A DNA stretch of 64,000 nt from Alterluteimonas quercicellularis (GTDB lineage: Bacteria > Pseudomonadota > Gammaproteobacteria > Xanthomonadales > Xanthomonadaceae). The stretch is taken from NCBI RefSeq assembly GCF_021191635.1, contig NZ_JAIWPR010000005.1, positions 124,001-188,000 of the forward strand, in the 5' to 3' direction. The notes under the pieces were generated by a model. That model was not told the DNA's origin. It saw nothing but the letters and a program-made list of their open reading frames with translations, and searched no databases. Below are positions 38,198 to 48,055 of this stretch, piece by piece. Positions within the stretch are counted from its first letter, which is position 1. The number at the start of each line of letters is the position of its first letter. The position numbers and the translations under genes are program-made.

Positions 38198-40675
38198 ATG
38201 AGCGTCGCGATCCCGTTCCTCGCCCTCCTCCTCACCGGCATGTTCGCCGCCTACCACCGCATGCGCTTCCCGGTGTGGGTGGCGATCGCCGCCACCGCGC
38301 TCGTCGCCTGCCGGCTGCTGGGCGCCAGCGCCACCGCCACGCTGGTCGCCGCCGTGCTGCTGGCGCTGGTGGCGGTGCCGCTGCTGGTCTCGCCGCTGCG
38401 CAAGGCGCTGGTCTCGGCGCCGATGCTGACGTTCTTCCGCAAGGTGCTGCCGCCGCTGTCGCAGACCGAGCGCATCGCGCTGGAGACCGGCTCGGTCGGC
38501 TTCGAGGGCGAGCTGTTCACCGGCGACCCCGACTGGCAGAAGCTGCTGTCGTACCCGAAGCCCGAGCTGACCGCCGAGGAGCAGGCGTTCCTCGACGGCC
38601 CGGTGGAGGAGCTGTGCCGCAGGATCGACGAGTGGCGCATCACCCACATCGACGCCGACCTGCCGCCCGAGCTGTGGGACTTCATCAAGCAGAACCGCTT
38701 CTTCGGCATGATCATCCCGAAGGAGTACGGCGGCCTCGGCTTCTCGGCGCTGGCGCACCACAAGGTGATCCAGAAGATCGCCTCGATCTCCAGCGTGGTC
38801 AGCTCCACCGTCGGCGTGCCGAACTCGCTGGGCCCGGGCGAGCTGCTGGTGCATTACGGCACCCAGGACCAGAAGGACCGCTACCTGCCGCGGCTGGCCG
38901 ACGGCCGCGAGGTGCCCTGCTTCGGCCTGACCGGTCCGTTCGCGGGCTCCGACGCCACCTCGATCCCCGACTACGGCATCGTCTGCAAGGGCGAGTGGAA
39001 CGGCGCGCAGGTACTGGGCGTGCGCCTGACCTTCGACAAGCGCTACATCACCCTGGCGCCGGTGGCCACGCTGGTGGGCCTGGCGTTCCGCATGTACGAC
39101 CCGGACCAGCTGCTGGGCGACGTCGAGGACATCGGCATCACCCTGGCGCTGCTGCCGCGCGACACCCCCGGGGTGGAGATCGGCCGCCGCCACTTCCCGC
39201 TCAACTCGCCGTTCCAGAACGGCCCGATCCGCGGCAAGGACGTCTTCGTCCCGCTGAGCCAGCTGGTGGGCGGCCCGGACAAGGCCGGCAAGGGCTGGAA
39301 CATGCTCAACGAGTGCCTGGCGATCGGCCGCTCGATCACCCTGCCCTCCACCGCCAGCGGCGGCGCCAAGGCCGGCGCGGTGGTGACCGGCGCCTACGCG
39401 CGCATCCGCAAGCAGTTCGGCCTGTCGGTCGGCCGCTTCGAGGGCGTGGAGGAGGCGCTGGCGCGCATCGGCGGCAAGGCCTACGCGATCAGCGCGCTGT
39501 CGCAGGCCACCGCCGCCGCGGTCGATCGCGGCGACGTGCCGGCGGTGCCCTCGGCGATCGCCAAGTACCACTGCACGACGATGGCGCGCGAGGTCTCCAG
39601 CGACGTGATGGACGTGATCGGCGGCAAGGGCATCATCCTCGGCCCGCGCAACTTCGCCGGCCGCTCGTGGCAGGCCGCGCCGATCGGGATCACCGTGGAA
39701 GGCGCCAACATCATGACCCGCAGCCTGCTGATCTTCGGCCAGGGCGCGATCCTGTGCCACCCGTGGGTGCTCAAGGAGATGCAGGCCGCGCAGGACCCGG
39801 ACCGCCGCGCCGGCCTGGACGCGTTCGACCGCAACCTGTTCGGCCACATCCGCTTCGGCATCTCCAACGCGGTGCGCTCGTTCTGGTTCGGCATCACCGG
39901 GGCGAAGATCGGCGCCGCGCCCGGCGACGACTACACCCGCCGCTTCTTCCGCAAGCTCGACCGCTACTCCGCCAACCTGGCGCTGATGGCCGACGTGTCG
40001 ATGATGACGCTGGGCGGCAAGCTGAAGTTCAAGGAGTCGCTGTCCGGGCGCCTGGGCGACGTGCTGAGCCATATCTACATGACCAGCGCGATCCTCAAGC
40101 GCTACCACGACGAGGGCGCGCCGGCGGCCGACAAGCCGCTGCTGGCCTGGGCCTTCCACGACAGCGTGCACAAGATCGAGACCGCGCTGTCGGCGGCGCT
40201 GCGCAACTTCCCGATCCGGCCGATCGGCTGGCTGATGTGGGTGCTGATCTTCCCGCTGGGCCGCCGCGCCGAGGCCCCCGGCGACCGCCTCGGCCACCGC
40301 GTGGCCTCGCTGCTGATGAACGTCAACGAGGCGCGCGACCGGCTGGCGCAGGGCGTGTTCCTGACCCCGTGCGAGAACAACCCGGGCGGCCGCATCGCCA
40401 GCTACCTGGCCAAGGCGGTGGCGGCGGAGCCGGTGGAGCGCAAGTTCCTGAAGGCGCTGAAGTCCAAGGGCATCCAGGCGCTGGACTACGACGCCCAGCT
40501 CGAGGAGGCGGTGCAGGAAGGCGTCATCACCGCCGAGGAGCGCCAGCTGCTGGAGGAACTGCGGCAGATCACCCTGGACGCGATCACCGTCGACGACTTC
40601 GACGCCCACGAGCTGCGCGCGGCCACCTACTACGACCGCGAGGGGCCGGTCGACGGCGCCCGCGAGGCCGCCTGA
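38198..40675 (+). CDS. fadE: Acyl-CoA dehydrogenase, FadE type
   Basis: 825 residues, close to E. coli FadE (about 814). Two hydrophobic segments at the N-terminus (about 1-25 and 28-65) suggest membrane association. The dehydrogenase core shows FFGMIIPKEYGGLGFSALAHHKVIQKIASISSV in sequence, CFGLTGPFAGSDATS for FAD/substrate binding and VGGPDKAGKGWNMLNECLAIGRSITLP. It catalyses the first oxidation step of fatty-acid beta-oxidation. Control by the divergent TetR gene is indicated by the palindrome upstream. Confidence 0.95.
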   Translation: MSVAIPFLALLLTGMFAAYHRMRFPVWVAIAATALVACRLLGASATATLVAAVLLALVAVPLLVSPLRKALVSAPMLTFFRKVLPPLSQTERIALETGSVGFEGELFTGDPDWQKLLSYPKPELTAEEQAFLDGPVEELCRRIDEWRITHIDADLPPELWDFIKQNRFFGMIIPKEYGGLGFSALAHHKVIQKIASISSVVSSTVGVPNSLGPGELLVHYGTQDQKDRYLPRLADGREVPCFGLTGPFAGSDATSIPDYGIVCKGEWNGAQVLGVRLTFDKRYITLAPVATLVGLAFRMYDPDQLLGDVEDIGITLALLPRDTPGVEIGRRHFPLNSPFQNGPIRGKDVFVPLSQLVGGPDKAGKGWNMLNECLAIGRSITLPSTASGGAKAGAVVTGAYARIRKQFGLSVGRFEGVEEALARIGGKAYAISALSQATAAAVDRGDVPAVPSAIAKYHCTTMAREVSSDVMDVIGGKGIILGPRNFAGRSWQAAPIGITVEGANIMTRSLLIFGQGAILCHPWVLKEMQAAQDPDRRAGLDAFDRNLFGHIRFGISNAVRSFWFGITGAKIGAAPGDDYTRRFFRKLDRYSANLALMADVSMMTLGGKLKFKESLSGRLGDVLSHIYMTSAILKRYHDEGAPAADKPLLAWAFHDSVHKIETALSAALRNFPIRPIGWLMWVLIFPLGRRAEAPGDRLGHRVASLLMNVNEARDRLAQGVFLTPCENNPGGRIASYLAKAVAAEPVERKFLKALKSKGIQALDYDAQLEEAVQEGVITAEERQLLEELRQITLDAITVDDFDAHELRAATYYDREGPVDGAREAA

Positions 40676-40788
40676 CCGCCCGCGCGCCGGCCGCCTGGCA
40701 TGCCTCGCTGCGACACGCCACGCCCGGCCCTGCGCCGGGCGTGCGCGTTTCCGGGCGCCGGCGATCGGCGCGGTGCAGCGCGGCCGCG

Positions 40789-41175
40789 GTGAGCGCTTCG
40801 CTCGCGATGATGCTCTGCGCCGCGCACAGCGCGGCCTTCGGCGCGTTCCACCTGCTGTTCTGGCGGCTGTTCGACTGGAAGCGCGAGCTGCCGAAGCTGC
40901 GGCCGGCCAACCGCGCGATCGTGCAGATCCTCAACCTGCGGCTGACCTACGTCTTTTTTGCGGTGGCCGCGTTGTGCCTGCTGTACCCGGACGAGCTCGT
41001 CGCCACGCCGCTCGGACGCGCCATGCTCGCCGTGATGGCGCTGTTCTGGCTCGGCCGCGCGATCGAGCAGGTGGTGTTCCTGCGCCGGCTGCGGCATCCG
41101 GCGGTACACGCGCTCACGGCGCTGTTCCTGCTGGGTGCGGCGCTGTTCGCCTGGCCGCTGTGGCGCGGCGCGTAG
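40789..41175 (+). CDS. Small membrane protein of unknown function
   Basis: 128 residues if begun at GTG 40789, 122 from the tandem ATGs at 40807. About four membrane helices: AMMLCAAHSAAFGAFHLLFWRLF, LTYVFFAVAALCLLY, AMLAVMALFWLGRAIEQVVF and ALTALFLLGAALFAWPLW, with a conserved-looking charged loop DWKRELPKLRPANRAIVQILN. I do not recognise a function. It follows fadE at 113 bp and its 3' end overlaps the convergent phosphoesterase gene by 62 bp. Confidence 0.65.
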   Translation: MSASLAMMLCAAHSAAFGAFHLLFWRLFDWKRELPKLRPANRAIVQILNLRLTYVFFAVAALCLLYPDELVATPLGRAMLAVMALFWLGRAIEQVVFLRRLRHPAVHALTALFLLGAALFAWPLWRGA

Positions 41176-42070
41176 CGGCCGCCGCTTCGCTGCGCAGGGT
41201 CAGGCGCGAGATCTCCGGCGGCATGCCGAAACGGAACGGCAGGATGCTGGTGCCGATGCCGGAGGACACGAACAGGTGCTGGCCGCGCTCGACGAGGTGG
41301 CCGGTCAGGTAGTGCCCGCCGATCTTCGTCGGCAGCGGCGGGTCGCCGGGCCAGGGGATGCCGAGCTGGCCGCCGTGGGTATGGCCCGACACCGTGAGCG
41401 CGGCGCGCGAGGGCACGTCCGGGAACAGCTCGGGGTTGTGGGTGAGCACGAGCACCGGTACGCCGTCGGGCAGGCCGGCGAAGGCGCGGCGCGGGTCAGG
41501 CCGCCCCTCCCACTTGTCGCCGATACCGGCGACGGCAAAGCGGCAGTCGCCCAGCTGCACGGTGGCCGAGGCGTTCTCCAGCACCGTCACGCCGGCGGCC
41601 TCGAAGGCGCGGCGCACGCGCTCGCCGTCCTTCCACCAGTCGTGGTTGCCGAGCACCGCGTACACCGGCTTGGCGCGCGCCAGGCGGGCGAAGTGCGGGG
41701 CGATCCGCTCGGCGGGCACGTACTCGCCGAACAGCACGCTGAGGATCACGTAGTCGCCGGCGAGCAGCACCGCGTCGGCGTCGCTGGCGACCAGCCGGTC
41801 GACGATGCGGTCGAGCTTGTCCAGGCCGTTGTGCGGCGAGCCGGTGTGCAGGTCGGCGACCACGTCCACGCGCAGCCCGTCGCAGGCGGGCGACCAGCGC
41901 GGCAGCGCGAGTTCGTAGTCGCGTTCCAGCAGGCGCCCCGGCTCCCAGACGAAGGCCCACAGCACGGCGGCGATCGCCAGCGCCAGCAGCGCGCGGAAGG
42001 TGCCGGGCGGGCGGCGCAGGCGCTGCCGGCGCGGCCGCGGGGACGGGGAAGGCACGGGCATGGCCGGCAT
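41114..42070 (-). CDS. Membrane-anchored metallophosphoesterase
   Basis: 318 residues. A Pro/Arg-rich start and one membrane helix (about 25-43) anchor a calcineurin-like phosphoesterase. Metal ligands are seen in order: DLHTGSPH, GDYVIL, LGNHDWW, and GHTHGGQLG. The size and the sequence around GHTHGGQ match the YkuE/YaeI subgroup, which are cell-envelope phosphodiesterases acting on lipids such as UDP-diacylglucosamine-like molecules in some species. The low-complexity C-terminus (AAAATRRATAARR) overlaps the convergent gene. ATG at 42070 or 42061. Confidence 0.88.
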   Translation of the reverse strand: MPAMPVPSPSPRPRRQRLRRPPGTFRALLALAIAAVLWAFVWEPGRLLERDYELALPRWSPACDGLRVDVVADLHTGSPHNGLDKLDRIVDRLVASDADAVLLAGDYVILSVLFGEYVPAERIAPHFARLARAKPVYAVLGNHDWWKDGERVRRAFEAAGVTVLENASATVQLGDCRFAVAGIGDKWEGRPDPRRAFAGLPDGVPVLVLTHNPELFPDVPSRAALTVSGHTHGGQLGIPWPGDPPLPTKIGGHYLTGHLVERGQHLFVSSGIGTSILPFRFGMPPEISRLTLRSEAAAATRRATAARRTAPHPAGTAP

Positions 42071-42188
42071 TGTCGTCGCGCGGGGCGGCCGGGGCCGGCC
42101 TGCACCGCCCGCCGTTCAGCGGCAGTGCGGTCCCGCGATGCGCGCGGTTCATGCATGCGAAGGCGGCGCGCCCTTGCGCCGGCGCCGG

Positions 42189-43385
42189 TCAGCCTGCCGG
42201 CGGCGCCGATGCCTGCGCGCGATGCCAGGCGCGCAGGACCTCGGCCTCGCGCGCCGGCGCGAGGCCCGCCTTGGGCGCCGCGCGGCGGGCCTCGGGCTGC
42301 TGGCGCCACCATTCGAGCGTGTCGGCCACGGTGTCCTCCAGCGGCCGCCGGCGCAGGCCGGCCGCCTCGGCGCGGGCGGTCGAGGCGAGCGCGAACCCGG
42401 CGTACTCGCCCGTGGCGGGCATCCACACCGGCAGGTCCTGCCAGGGCCTGACTTCCTGCGCCGCGAGGAAGTCGGCGGGCACCCAGGTGAGCGTCGAATC
42501 GTGGCCGGGCGGCTGCTCGCAGGGGGCGCGGACGCACTGGATGGTGTTCATGCGCCGGGCGACGGCCCGGCAGCCGTCCAGCAGGGCGCCCATCGTCAGC
42601 GCGCCCGGCGGCGAGTTGGCGTTGAAGGTGCCGGTGCGCCCGCGTTCGATCAGGTGCAGCAGGAAATCGGCCAGGTCGCGCACGTCGATGCACTGGATCG
42701 CGTCCGCGGGCGTGCCCGGCGCGAGGATCTCGCCGCCGCGGTCGGCGCGCGCGGGCCAGTAGGTGAAGCGGTCGGTCTCGTCGCCGGGGCCCGCGATCAG
42801 CCCCGGGCGCACCACCGCGGTCCGGCCCGGGAACGCGCGTTCGGCGGCCGCCTCGCACAGCGCCTTGAGCCCGCCGTAGGTCTCGCCGGTGACCTCCTCG
42901 ACGGTGGGGTCCTCGAGCCGGGCCAGCTCGCTGTCCTCGTCGTTGGCGCGGTCGTGGCGCGCGTAGACCGAGATCGTGGAGACGAGCAGGTAGCGGTCCG
43001 CGCGCTCCGCCAGCAGGGAGGCGCTGCGCGTCACGTCGGCGGGGAAGTAGGCCGAGGTGTCGAGCACCGCGTCCCAGCGCCGCTCGCCCTCCAGCGCCGC
43101 GAGGTCGCTGCGGCGATCGCCGCGCAGCTGCTCGACGCCGGCGAAGCGGGCGCCGTCGAAGCGCGCCGGATGGCTCTTGCCGCGGTTGAACAGGGTCAGC
43201 CGGTGCCCGCGCGCGAGCGCCGCCTCGACGAAGTGCGGGCCGAGGAAGCCGGTGCCGCCCAGGACCAGGATCCGCAGCGATCGCCGCGGCTCGCGGCCGG
43301 CGCCGCCGGTTGCCGCGCATGCCGAGAGCAGCGGCCACGACAGGCCGGCCAGCCCGGCCATCAGGATCTCGCGACGCATCGCCAT
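42189..43385 (-). CDS. NAD-dependent epimerase/dehydratase family protein with export signal
   Basis: 398 residues. The N-terminus reads MRREILMAG..WPLLSAC: a twin arginine (Arg4-Arg5), a hydrophobic core and a lipobox ending at Cys23, i.e. a Tat-type lipoprotein signal. The Rossmann fold starts at about residue 37 with ILVLGGTGFLG; TISVYARH and ETYGGLKALCE stand where extended SDRs have their Ser/Tyr-x3-Lys set (YGGLK). A cofactor-binding enzyme exported folded by Tat is unusual. The substrate is unknown. It follows the transporter gene at 26 bp on the same strand, so they are probably one operon. Confidence 0.8.
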   Translation of the reverse strand: MAMRREILMAGLAGLSWPLLSACAATGGAGREPRRSLRILVLGGTGFLGPHFVEAALARGHRLTLFNRGKSHPARFDGARFAGVEQLRGDRRSDLAALEGERRWDAVLDTSAYFPADVTRSASLLAERADRYLLVSTISVYARHDRANDEDSELARLEDPTVEEVTGETYGGLKALCEAAAERAFPGRTAVVRPGLIAGPGDETDRFTYWPARADRGGEILAPGTPADAIQCIDVRDLADFLLHLIERGRTGTFNANSPPGALTMGALLDGCRAVARRMNTIQCVRAPCEQPPGHDSTLTWVPADFLAAQEVRPWQDLPVWMPATGEYAGFALASTARAEAAGLRRRPLEDTVADTLEWWRQQPEARRAAPKAGLAPAREAEVLRAWHRAQASAPPAG

Positions 43386-43410
43386 GTCCGCCGGCCTCCC
43401 GGGTCGCCGC

Positions 43411-44742
43411 TCACGCGGCGTTGTCGGGCAGCCTGCGCTGTTCGCGGATCACCCGCCATGCGCCAAACGTCATGCCCGCCGCGATCGCCAGCCCGGCCAG
43501 GAACACCACCGACGAGCCGAAGCCGGCCAGCAGCTTGTGCAGCCAGACGAAGCTGAAGTCGCCGCCGCGGTAGATCGCGGTGTCGATGACCGACTTGGCC
43601 TTGTAGCGGCGCTCGCGGTCCATGCGGGTGTAGAGCGTCTCGCGCGCCGGCTTGGCCAGGGAGAACTCGCTGGCGCGGGTCACCACCTGCACCAGGGCCA
43701 CCAGCAGCGGCAGCGGCGAGGCCGACAGCAGCGCGAAGCCGGCCAGGATCGCCAGCGCCGGCAGCAGCAGCAGCGGCGCCACCCCGTAGCGCCGCAGCAG
43801 CCAGCGCGTGAGCAGCAGCTGCACCAGGATGGTCAGGCCGTTGACCGCCCAGTCGAGCGTGGAGTAGTAGCGCGTGGCGGCCTCGGCGGTGGGATAGAAC
43901 CGGCGCACGATGGCGGCCTGCTCGTTGTACAGCAGCGTGCCCACGCCGACGCCGAAGAACATCAGCATCGCCAGCGCGCGCAGCAGCGGGTCCTGCCAGA
44001 CCAGGCGCAGGCCGGCCCAGACCGAACCGCCCATCGCGCGCTCGCCGCTGGCCTCGTGGTGCGCGCGCTCGCGCAGGATCGCCCAGCGCCGCAGCCGCAC
44101 GATGCACAGCAGGCAGACCAGCAGGAAACCGCCGGACACCAGCAGCAGGTTCGCCACGCCGACCCGTTCCACCAGCATGCGCGTGACCGCCGGGCCCGCC
44201 AGCGCGCCGAGGGTGCCGCCGGCGCCGATGTAGCCGTAGACCTGCTTGGCGTGCTCGTTGTCGAACACGTCGGCCATGAAGCTCCAGAACACCGTCACCG
44301 CGAACAGGTTGAACACCGCGATGAAGACGAAGAACGCGCCGCCGCGCCCGGGCACGGCGGCATGGAAGGCCCACCAGAAGCCGGCCAGGCAGGCGATGAA
44401 GAACAGGTACACCACCGGCAGGAACACCCGGCGCGGGAAGCGCGCGACCAGGGCGCCGTAGACCGGCTGCAGCAGCAGCATGGCGACGAAGGTCGCGGTG
44501 AACAGCACCTGCAGCGTGTAGGCGCCCAGCGCAACACCCTGCCCTTCCGCCAGCGCCAGCAGCCAGCGCGGGAACACCGCCGCGGGATCGCTGGACGCGC
44601 CCATCGCGTCGCGCACCGGGCGCAGCACGTAGTAGCCGCACAGCAGGCAGAAGAAGTACAGCAGCGCCCACCACAGCGCCGGCGAGGCGGCCAGGGCGGC
44701 GCGGAAGCGCGCGAGACGCGTCGGCGGAGCTTCGCGGGTCAT
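43411..44742 (-). CDS. MFS-like transporter
   Basis: 443 residues with about 12 membrane helices. The first helix carries YYVLRPVRDAMG, a motif shared by a group of bacterial MFS proteins distantly related to ATP/ADP translocases. Other landmarks are VFWSFMADVFDNEHAKQVYGYIGAGGTLGALAGP and SLAKPARETLYTRMDRERRYKAKSVIDTAIYRGGD. The transported substrate is unknown; nucleotides are a possibility only by distant relation. The ATG at 44742 is used. It precedes the exported SDR gene by 26 bp. Confidence 0.82.
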   Translation of the reverse strand: MTREAPPTRLARFRAALAASPALWWALLYFFCLLCGYYVLRPVRDAMGASSDPAAVFPRWLLALAEGQGVALGAYTLQVLFTATFVAMLLLQPVYGALVARFPRRVFLPVVYLFFIACLAGFWWAFHAAVPGRGGAFFVFIAVFNLFAVTVFWSFMADVFDNEHAKQVYGYIGAGGTLGALAGPAVTRMLVERVGVANLLLVSGGFLLVCLLCIVRLRRWAILRERAHHEASGERAMGGSVWAGLRLVWQDPLLRALAMLMFFGVGVGTLLYNEQAAIVRRFYPTAEAATRYYSTLDWAVNGLTILVQLLLTRWLLRRYGVAPLLLLPALAILAGFALLSASPLPLLVALVQVVTRASEFSLAKPARETLYTRMDRERRYKAKSVIDTAIYRGGDFSFVWLHKLLAGFGSSVVFLAGLAIAAGMTFGAWRVIREQRRLPDNAA

Positions 44743-44870
44743 GGCGGGCCGGGCGGGAACGTGGCGGAACGTTAGCCGATGGCGCGGCCGGCCGCCATCT
44801 CGCCGGCGCAACGCTGCGGAACGGCCTGGCCGTACACTGCGCCTCCCCTCCCGACGCCGCGCACCCTGCC

Positions 44871-46466
44871 ATGACGCCCGTCTACGACTACATCGTCATC
44901 GGCGCCGGCTCGGCCGGCTGCGCGCTGGCCGGACGCCTGAGCGAGGACCCGGCCGTGCGCGTGCTGCTGCTGGAGGCCGGCCCGCGCGACCGCCACCCGC
45001 TCATCCACATGCCCGCGGGGCTGGCCAAGCTGGTAAGGCGGCGCGAACTCAACTGGGACTACCTCACCGCGCCGCAGGCCGCGCTCGACGGCCGCGCGCT
45101 GTGGTGGCCGCGCGGCAGGGTGCTCGGCGGCTCCAGCGCGATCAACGCCATGTGCTACACGCGCGGCGCACCCGGCGACTACGACGCCTGGGCCGCCGCC
45201 GGCGCGGCCGGCTGGAGCTGGCGCGAGGTGCTGCCCTACTTCCGCCGCGCCGAGGGCAACGCGCGCGGCGCCGACGCCCTGCACGGCGCGGACGGCCCGC
45301 TCTCGGTGTCGGACCTGCGCCACGTCAACCCGCTCTCGCAGGTCTTCGTCGAGGCCGCCGGCCAGGCCGGCCTGCCCGCCAACCCGGACTTCAACGGGCC
45401 CGAACAGTACGGCGCCGGCCTCTACCAGGTCACCCAGCGCGACGGCGCCCGCTGCTCGGCCGCCACCGCCTACCTGCGCCCGGCGCGCGGCCGGCCCAAC
45501 CTGACCGTGGTCACCGGCGCGCTGGTCAACCGCATCACCGTGCGCGACGGCCGCGCCGACGGCGTGGTCTACAACGCCGGCGGCCAGCCCTTCCACCAGC
45601 CGGTGCAGCGCGAGGTCCTGCTGTGCGGCGGCGCGGTGAACTCGCCGCAGTTGCTGATGCTGTCCGGCATCGGCCCGGCCGACGCGCTGCGCCGGCTCGG
45701 CATCGGCGTGGTGCAGGACCTGCAGGGCGTGGGCGCCGACCTGCAGGACCACCTCGACATCTGCACGCTCTACGCCTGCACCGAGCGGATCACCTACGAC
45801 CGCATCGGCGACCTCGGCGTGGCCTGGAACTACTACCTGCGCGGGCGCCGCGGCGCGGGCACCAGCAACATCGCCGAGGCCGGCGGCTTCGACCGCTCCG
45901 AGTTCGCGCCCGACGAGCGCCCGGACATCCAGTACCACTTCGTGCCCGCCCTGCTCGACGACCACGGCCGCCACCGCCTGCCCGGCGACGGCTTCACCCT
46001 GCACGCCTGCTACCTGCGCCCGCGCAGCCGCGGCCGCATCCGCCTGGCCACCGCGCGCGCCGGCGACCCGCCGCTGATCGAGCCCGGCTACCTGAGCGAT
46101 CCGGACGGCTTCGACCTGCGGATGATGGTGGCCTGCGCCAGGCGCGCCCGCGACATCCTGCGCCGGCCCGCGTTCGACCGCTGGCGCGGCGCGCCGATCT
46201 TCCCGGCCCGCGAGGACCTGGACGATGCCGGGCTGGAAGCCTTCGTGCGCGCCAAGGCCGAGACGATCTACCACCCCGCCGGCACCTGCCGCATGGGCGC
46301 GGCCGACGACGCCGGCGCGGTGGTCGATCCGGAGCTGCGCGTGCGCGGCATCGAGGGCCTGCGGGTGGTCGACGCCTCGGTGATGCCGAGCCTGCCCGGC
46401 GGCAATACCAACGCCCCGGTGATCATGATCGCCGAGCGCGCGGCCGACCTGATCCGCGGCCTGTAG
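44871..46466 (+). CDS. GMC family FAD oxidoreductase (BetA/AlkJ-like)
   Basis: 531 residues. The FAD-binding motif YIVIGAGSAGCALAGRLSE is at 8-26, the GMC signature WWPRGRVLGGSSAINAMCYTRG at about 80-100, LCGGAVNSPQLLMLSGIGP near 250, and the C-terminal catalytic region HPAGTCRMG with VVDASVMPSLPGGNTNAPVIMIAERAADLI. Such flavoproteins oxidise primary alcohols, for instance choline or medium-chain alcohols; the substrate is not determined. No betB is adjacent, so choline is less likely. The TAG stop lies in the first bases of a REP palindrome. Confidence 0.92.
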   Translation: MTPVYDYIVIGAGSAGCALAGRLSEDPAVRVLLLEAGPRDRHPLIHMPAGLAKLVRRRELNWDYLTAPQAALDGRALWWPRGRVLGGSSAINAMCYTRGAPGDYDAWAAAGAAGWSWREVLPYFRRAEGNARGADALHGADGPLSVSDLRHVNPLSQVFVEAAGQAGLPANPDFNGPEQYGAGLYQVTQRDGARCSAATAYLRPARGRPNLTVVTGALVNRITVRDGRADGVVYNAGGQPFHQPVQREVLLCGGAVNSPQLLMLSGIGPADALRRLGIGVVQDLQGVGADLQDHLDICTLYACTERITYDRIGDLGVAWNYYLRGRRGAGTSNIAEAGGFDRSEFAPDERPDIQYHFVPALLDDHGRHRLPGDGFTLHACYLRPRSRGRIRLATARAGDPPLIEPGYLSDPDGFDLRMMVACARRARDILRRPAFDRWRGAPIFPAREDLDDAGLEAFVRAKAETIYHPAGTCRMGAADDAGAVVDPELRVRGIEGLRVVDASVMPSLPGGNTNAPVIMIAERAADLIRGL

Positions 46467-46584
46467 GAGCGCGCTCGCGCGCGACGCTCTTTTCCGGCCT
46501 GGCGAGAAAAACGTCGCGCCCGCCCGCCCGCCCCGCCCGTAACCGCCAGGGCCGAAAAAGCGTCGCGCGCGAGCGCGCTCCTAC
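46463..46584. repeat. REP/BIME-type palindrome, 122 bp
   Basis: GTAGGAGCGCGCTCGCGCGC at the left end and its complement at the right end form a long stem that extends over CGACG/CGTCG and GGCC/GGCC(A) parts. GTAGGAGCGCGC palindromes are widespread in Xanthomonadaceae and Pseudomonas genomes. It lies between convergent genes and can act as a bidirectional terminator; it includes the stop codon of the GMC gene. Confidence 0.85.
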
Positions 46585-46603
46585 GCAATGGGCGCCGCGA
46601 CGC

Positions 46604-47452
<849 letters not shown>

Positions 47453-47501
47453 GGTTCGACTCCTTGCGATGGGGGAGCCGTGGACTCTAGACCCTGCGCT
47501 C

Positions 47502-47514
47502 ACTTAAAGTAAGT
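47502..47514. promoter_or_regulatory. Probable HxlR operator
   Basis: ACTTA-AAG-TAAGT is a palindrome in the only AT-rich patch between qorB and the HxlR gene. HxlR-type regulators bind such short inverted repeats around their own promoter. Confidence 0.55.
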
Positions 47515-47543
47515 ACGCACACAAAGGTTAGCTAGAGGCCGCC

Positions 47544-47969
47544 ATGTCCCGTCCCCTGCCCGTCGCCCCGCCGGACGCACCGCCGCGTCCCGTCCCGCTC
47601 TCGGAGCAGCTGGCGCGCGGCGACGTGATGGCGGCCGCGTGCCCGTCGCGCGCGGTGCTCAACCACCTGACCAGCCGCTGGGGCGTGCTGGTGCTGATCG
47701 CGCTGATGCCGGGAACGCAGCGTTTCAGCGACCTGCGGCGCCGGATCGGCGGCGTCAGCGAGCGCATGCTCGCGCAGACGCTGCAGGCGCTGGAGGGCGA
47801 CGGCATGGTCGCGCGCCGCGCCTACCCGGTGGTGCCGCCGCGCGTCGAGTACACCCTGACTACGCTCGGCGAGGAAGCCGCCGTGCGGGTGCGCGACCTG
47901 GCCGACTGGGTGGAGGGCAGCCTGCCGCAGATCGAAGCGCAGCGGGCGCGCGCGGCCGGACGCGGCTGA
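47544..47969 (+). CDS. qorR: HxlR family transcriptional regulator (QorR-like)
   Basis: 141 residues. Winged helix of the HxlR family: CPSRAVLNHLTSRWGVLVLIALMPGTQRFSDLRRRIGGVSERMLAQTLQALEGDGMVAR (about 33-92), then the wing YPVVPPRVEYTLT. The single cysteine just before the HTH (AACPSRAVL) is the position used by redox-sensing members such as QorR and YodB, so control of qorB by quinones or disulfide stress is likely (inferred). Confidence 0.9.
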   Translation: MSRPLPVAPPDAPPRPVPLSEQLARGDVMAAACPSRAVLNHLTSRWGVLVLIALMPGTQRFSDLRRRIGGVSERMLAQTLQALEGDGMVARRAYPVVPPRVEYTLTTLGEEAAVRVRDLADWVEGSLPQIEAQRARAAGRG

Positions 47970-47984
47970 GCACGGGCGGCGACA

Positions 47985-48011
47985 TCGGGGGCGGACTCCG
48001 CCGGCCCCCGA
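47985..48011. terminator. Hairpin between convergent genes
   Basis: TCGGGGGC and GCCCCCGA can pair around a CGG/CCG inner stem, between the HxlR gene and the convergent exported-protein gene. There is no T-run. Confidence 0.4.
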
Positions 48012-48055
48012 CGCCCATCCCTGGGATGCCGCTCGACATGCCGTAGGTCCCGGTT

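Noticed and set aside
46463-46584. CRISPR-like or tRNA-like structure from the long inverted repeat
   Set aside because: It is a single palindrome with no spacer periodicity and no cloverleaf; it fits a REP element.
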